A stretch of 64,000 nt of DNA from Torymus aiolomorphi (taxonomy: Eukaryota > Arthropoda > Insecta > Hymenoptera > Torymidae). A program made the position numbers and the translations under genes. This document shows positions 60,807 to 64,000 of the stretch, in pieces; the first letter of the stretch is position 1, and each line of letters opens with the position of its first letter. The stretch is from positions 11,724,601 to 11,788,600 of the forward strand of contig CM070877.1 in NCBI GenBank assembly GCA_036365515.1. Direction: 5' to 3'. The notes beneath the pieces were generated by a model. It worked only from the letters and a program-made list of their open reading frames with translations, did not search any database and was not told the origin of the DNA.

Positions 60807-61374
60807 CGTAGCCTTTTCAAAAGGCAAGCTGACACCAAGTGTTTTTTTATGTATTTTTTGATGCTGGATCCGAATTTCGATGGTGGATTATTGAAAAAAT
60901 CCGTCTTTATTTGTTATAAACAATTTATTGCAAAAATATTAAATTTTCGACTTTTTTGTAATAAAAAAAATACTATCGTATTTTTTAAACAAAAGAGTCT
61001 CCTACAAGTTTTTCGTGAAAGTGCATTCCAAAGCCGCAAAAAATTCTCAAAGTTTAAGAAAATGAGCGCGTGCGTACAATTTGGCGGCGACGGCGCCCGA
61101 TATCAGTGCGTTTTTTCAAACTTTAAGAATTGTTTACGGCTTTGGGATGCACTTTTATGCAAAACTTGTAAGAGACTTTTTTGTTTAAAATGACCCGAAG
61201 AATACGATAGTATTTTTTTTATTATAAAAAAGTCGAAAATTTAATATTTTTGCAATAAATTGTTTATAAGAAATAAAGACGGATTTTTTCAACAATCCAC
61301 CATAGAAATTTGGATTCAGCATGAAAAAAACATAAAAAACACTTGGTGTCAGCTTGCCTTTTGAAAAGGCTACG
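60807..61374. repeat. 568-bp palindromic element
   Basis: It starts CGTAGCCTTTTCAAAAGGCA and ends TGCCTTTTGAAAAGGCTACG. The arms (about 270 bp each) match, with mismatches rising toward a centre near 61090, where GGCGGCGACGGCGCC gives a GC-rich core. ORFs on the two strands mirror each other, so none is a gene. Confidence 0.8.
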
Positions 61375-61634
61375 GGAACCCCCCTGGCTCCTACGCTATA
61401 GTAAATAAGCAATTATAGTACATGTATATCAAAATGAAACTCTATGCCAAACTCATTGAGAAAATAAGCTTCTTTTTAAAGTTCTCGAAAAAAATCAGTC
61501 AGGTACTAAATTTTGGGCAACAATAAATATAATTATAATGTACCATAGACGTATAATAAGTAGTATTTAAAAAAAATTCTTATTAAAACTTATCTTACTG
61601 ACATCAAATAAATCATATATCTGTTATTATACGT

Positions 61635-61830
61635 GGGCGGTTCAATAAGTCCGTGACTTTGAAATGAAAAACACTATTTATAACAAAAATTACAATTTAT
61701 TTTTCAGCATAGTCCCCTTTTAACCGTAAACATTTATTATAGCGGTTCTCAAGCTTATGTATGCCCTCTAAAAAGTAATTTTTATCAAACTCCTCAAAAT
61801 AGGTAGGGACGGTCGTATCCAGGCATGTTA
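61635..61830 (-). pseudogene. mariner-family transposase 3' remnant
   Basis: The plus strand shows a mariner-like end, GGTTCAATAAGTCCGTGAC. On the minus strand, a frame ending at the TAA of 61697-61699 encodes about 45 residues finishing NKCLRLKGDYAEK, typical of the C-terminus of mariner transposases. The frame is closed upstream near 61835 and the catalytic DDD region is absent, so this is a truncated dead copy. Confidence 0.7.
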
Positions 61831-61859
61831 CGCGGTTCTAGGTCGGGCCTGACCACTTG

Positions 61860-62560
61860 CCTTAATTTATGAAAAGAAATCACTATTTATTACATTATTC
61901 TTTTTTGATCAATGTTATTGTCAGATCCGATTCACCTGCTTTAAAGAAGATAATATCCAGGGATCAATCTTCTAACCAATGCCAGTCTATACGTGTAATG
62001 AAAGTCTTGTTTCAGAGTCATCTGATGTTCATGATGAAAATGTTCATGTCAATGAAAGTCTTCTGTCAGAGTTATCTGATCTTCATGATGAAAAATCATT
62101 GTACAAGTAATTTATTATAATATGGAAAAGAAAATATATTTTTGACAAGTTACAATTATTCAATATCAATTTTTTTTTTTGCAGCTCAACTCAAATGATA
62201 TTGGAAAAGTCAAGTAGTGTAAGTCCAATTTTAAACGCACCTGCGCAGAATTAAGTTACACAGAAAATGAAATGAATAACAGGTAATTTAATAAATTTGT
62301 CAAGTTACATTTCGTTTATGAATTTTCAATTTGATTTTTTATTTTTTTAAATAGCTCTACAAAAATTGTTACAAATGTAAAGAAAGCACTAGCCAACACA
62401 GACATTAAAAGTATAGTAATATCTAAAGATAATGAAGCTGAAATTAAACGTATTATGAGACATTGGAAAACAGAAGTAATAAATCTTCGTAAAAAGTGCA
62501 AGACTCAACAGAGAAAATTGAATGAAGAAAAGAAAAATTGTTAATGAGCAAGTAGAAGAG
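61860..62560 (+). pseudogene. Unidentified exon-like fragments
   Basis: Open segments lie at about 61985-62106 (acidic, with NESLxSExSD repeats), 62184-62219 (flanked by TTTTTTGCAG and GTAAGT) and 62353-62543 (Lys-rich, ending LRKKCKTQQRKLNEEKKN, coiled-coil-like). The first two can be joined in frame; the third cannot with consensus sites. They may be exons of a decayed DNA transposon such as a THAP-type element, or of an unknown gene. No family was recognised. Confidence 0.3.
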
Positions 62561-63310
62561 TTGTTGAAAGTGAGTTAGGATGTAGTCACATTAGGTTATA
62601 ATGTTAGAATATTGTTGATCTCGAAAAATCTATTTAAAAATGTTTTACTTATAAGTATATTTTATTGTAATATTTACTTATAAGTATGTTTAAAGTAAAA
62701 TACTTTTTTTAACTATAATCTCATTCCGTTATTTTATTGTTTTTCACTCTTTCTTTATGTTATATTAATTATAATAATTTAATTATGTTGTTAGATTCAA
62801 CTGCTGTAGATCTATAATCGTCTTATAGTTATGTGTTTCTATGTGCATAGTAATTTCAATTTTATTTTTAATATTTTTTCTTTATTATGTTGATTAATGG
62901 TATAAATGAACAAAACATTTATTAACATCTAATTTTATAATACATTTCAAAATTCGCGCTTCGATGAACGGTTATGATTTGCCGGCGTGCGGACCAATCC
63001 GCGTGTTGTGTGAGAGAGACAGCATGTCATAAAACTATTCCTCTCTCACTCTCTCTCTCTCTCGCACCTAGAGACACTATTCTGCATGGGATGCTTAGGG
63101 GGATGTACATAAGTGCTGTGAGGTGCTGCGACCACCCCCCGTCCGGCCCAAAAATATGCAAAAATTCCAAAAACAAAAATGCATTTCGATAGAGCCGTGC
63201 GATGCCGTGCGATGCGTTGGCTACTTATAGAACTACACCGCTGATTGGCTTATATTTAAACACTGACCAATCAAAAACGTTCTGTACGTAGCTAACGCAC
63301 CAACAACTAG
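62561..63310. other. AT-rich then promoter-like intergenic DNA
   Basis: No gene. TTTACTTATAAGTAT occurs twice near 62645-62690. A CT run lies at 63046-63062, inside a balanced stretch (62950-63300). Confidence 0.35.
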
Positions 63311-63440
63311 GGATGGGCGATTCTACTCGATTCTTTGAGAATCGCCCGATTCTTTTCTTCGAGAATCGATTATTCTATCGATTCTTTTCATGACTCGATT
63401 CTTAGTGGATCGATTTTCATTTGACTGAGAATCGAGTATT
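63311..63440. repeat. GATTCT/AGAATC motif cluster
   Basis: At least eight copies of CGATTCT or AGAATCG in both orientations within 130 bp form overlapping short palindromes. It directly precedes the GC-rich fold-back and may be its flank or a small satellite. Confidence 0.55.
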
Positions 63441-63465
63441 CATTGCGCATGCGCTATGGACTATC

Positions 63466-63951
63466 GGGGACTCGCCACAAATAGGACCGTGCCGTCGCCG
63501 CCTGGGTGTCGGTGCCATAGCGTGCCGAGCGCTTTTCGAATCGGAGTGCGGCGTCTAAGAGTATTGCTTCCGTACTCCAAGCACTTTTGGACATGTGAGT
63601 TTGCCATCTGCTATCTTTATTTATGACGAAAAAAATCAAGCATATTATTAAATAGTATTAAACAAAAAAAAAGGTGTTATAACACCGTAAAACTAACATA
63701 ATGTTGACATTAACAAAATATACAATAATTTAACAATGATTTTACCTGCAGAATATTTCGGAGCAATCCAGGCTATGCTTGATTTTTTTCGTCATAAACA
63801 AAGATTGCAGATGGCAAACTCACATGTCCAAAAGAGCTTGGAGCACGGAAGCAATACTCTTAGACGGCGCACTCCGATTCGAAAAGCGCTCGGCAAGCTA
63901 TGGCACCGGCACCCGGGCGGCGACGGCACGGTCCCATTTGTGGCGAGTCCC
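63466..63951. repeat. GC-rich fold-back element at window edge
   Basis: The left arm (63466-63650, GGGACTCGCCACAAATAGG start) and right arm (63767-63951, ending TTTGTGGCGAGTCCC) are about 185 bp each and complementary with few mismatches; the AT-rich loop is 116 bp. The arms share GTGCCGTCGCCGCC and GGACATGTGAGTTTGCCATC. The 61-codon frame in the left arm is repeat-derived. Confidence 0.8.
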
Positions 63952-64000
63952 TCGGAGTACGGCCCTGGAATGGATTGCGCCGTTTGCGGTGAGCCGCGTA

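Overview
The window is a 64 kb piece of an animal nuclear genome: intron-containing genes with GT/AG splice sites, AT-rich intergenic DNA, many microsatellites and dozens of fold-back repeats. Gene content and protein style point to an insect. An MCM9 gene is present, and Drosophila lacks MCM9, so a hymenopteran is a reasonable guess, but nothing in the window proves the order. Five protein-coding genes could be rebuilt exon by exon with reading frame kept across every junction.

Layout. Positions 1-23,200 hold no gene I can support. They hold a string of GC-rich islands, each C/T-rich on its left and G/A-rich on its right, plus palindromic and terminal-inverted-repeat (TIR) elements (1474-2281, 7205-7647, 7822-9015 and others). 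From 23,232 to 33,135 (+) lies a five-exon homeobox gene of the Not/NOTO class whose introns are packed with fold-back elements. From 33 to 40 kb is a repeat-dense spacer. From 40,681 to 44,060 (+) is Scamp, an eight-exon membrane-traffic gene. From 48,627 down to 45,112 (-) is Mcm9 in 13 exons, head to head with a two-exon COMM-domain gene at 49,375-50,012 (+). From 58,645 down to 53,011 (-) is Dstyk, a dual-specificity kinase in eight coding exons, with 5'UTR exons up to about 59,760. The last 4 kb hold a palindrome, a mariner remnant, unidentified exon-like fragments and a GC-rich fold-back element.

The genes do not form a pathway: a developmental transcription factor, a vesicle-membrane protein, a recombination helicase, a small COMM-domain protein and a kinase. 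The window's main feature is its repeats. Three elements share one plan (short TIR plus subterminal short-unit repeats related to the TIR). A second family is made of 110-135 bp hairpin modules ending in AATAGTATA. One 1.2 kb element carries a piece of U2 snRNA placed 30 nt downstream of a TATA box. All repeat and family names rest on reading by eye; no database search was possible.
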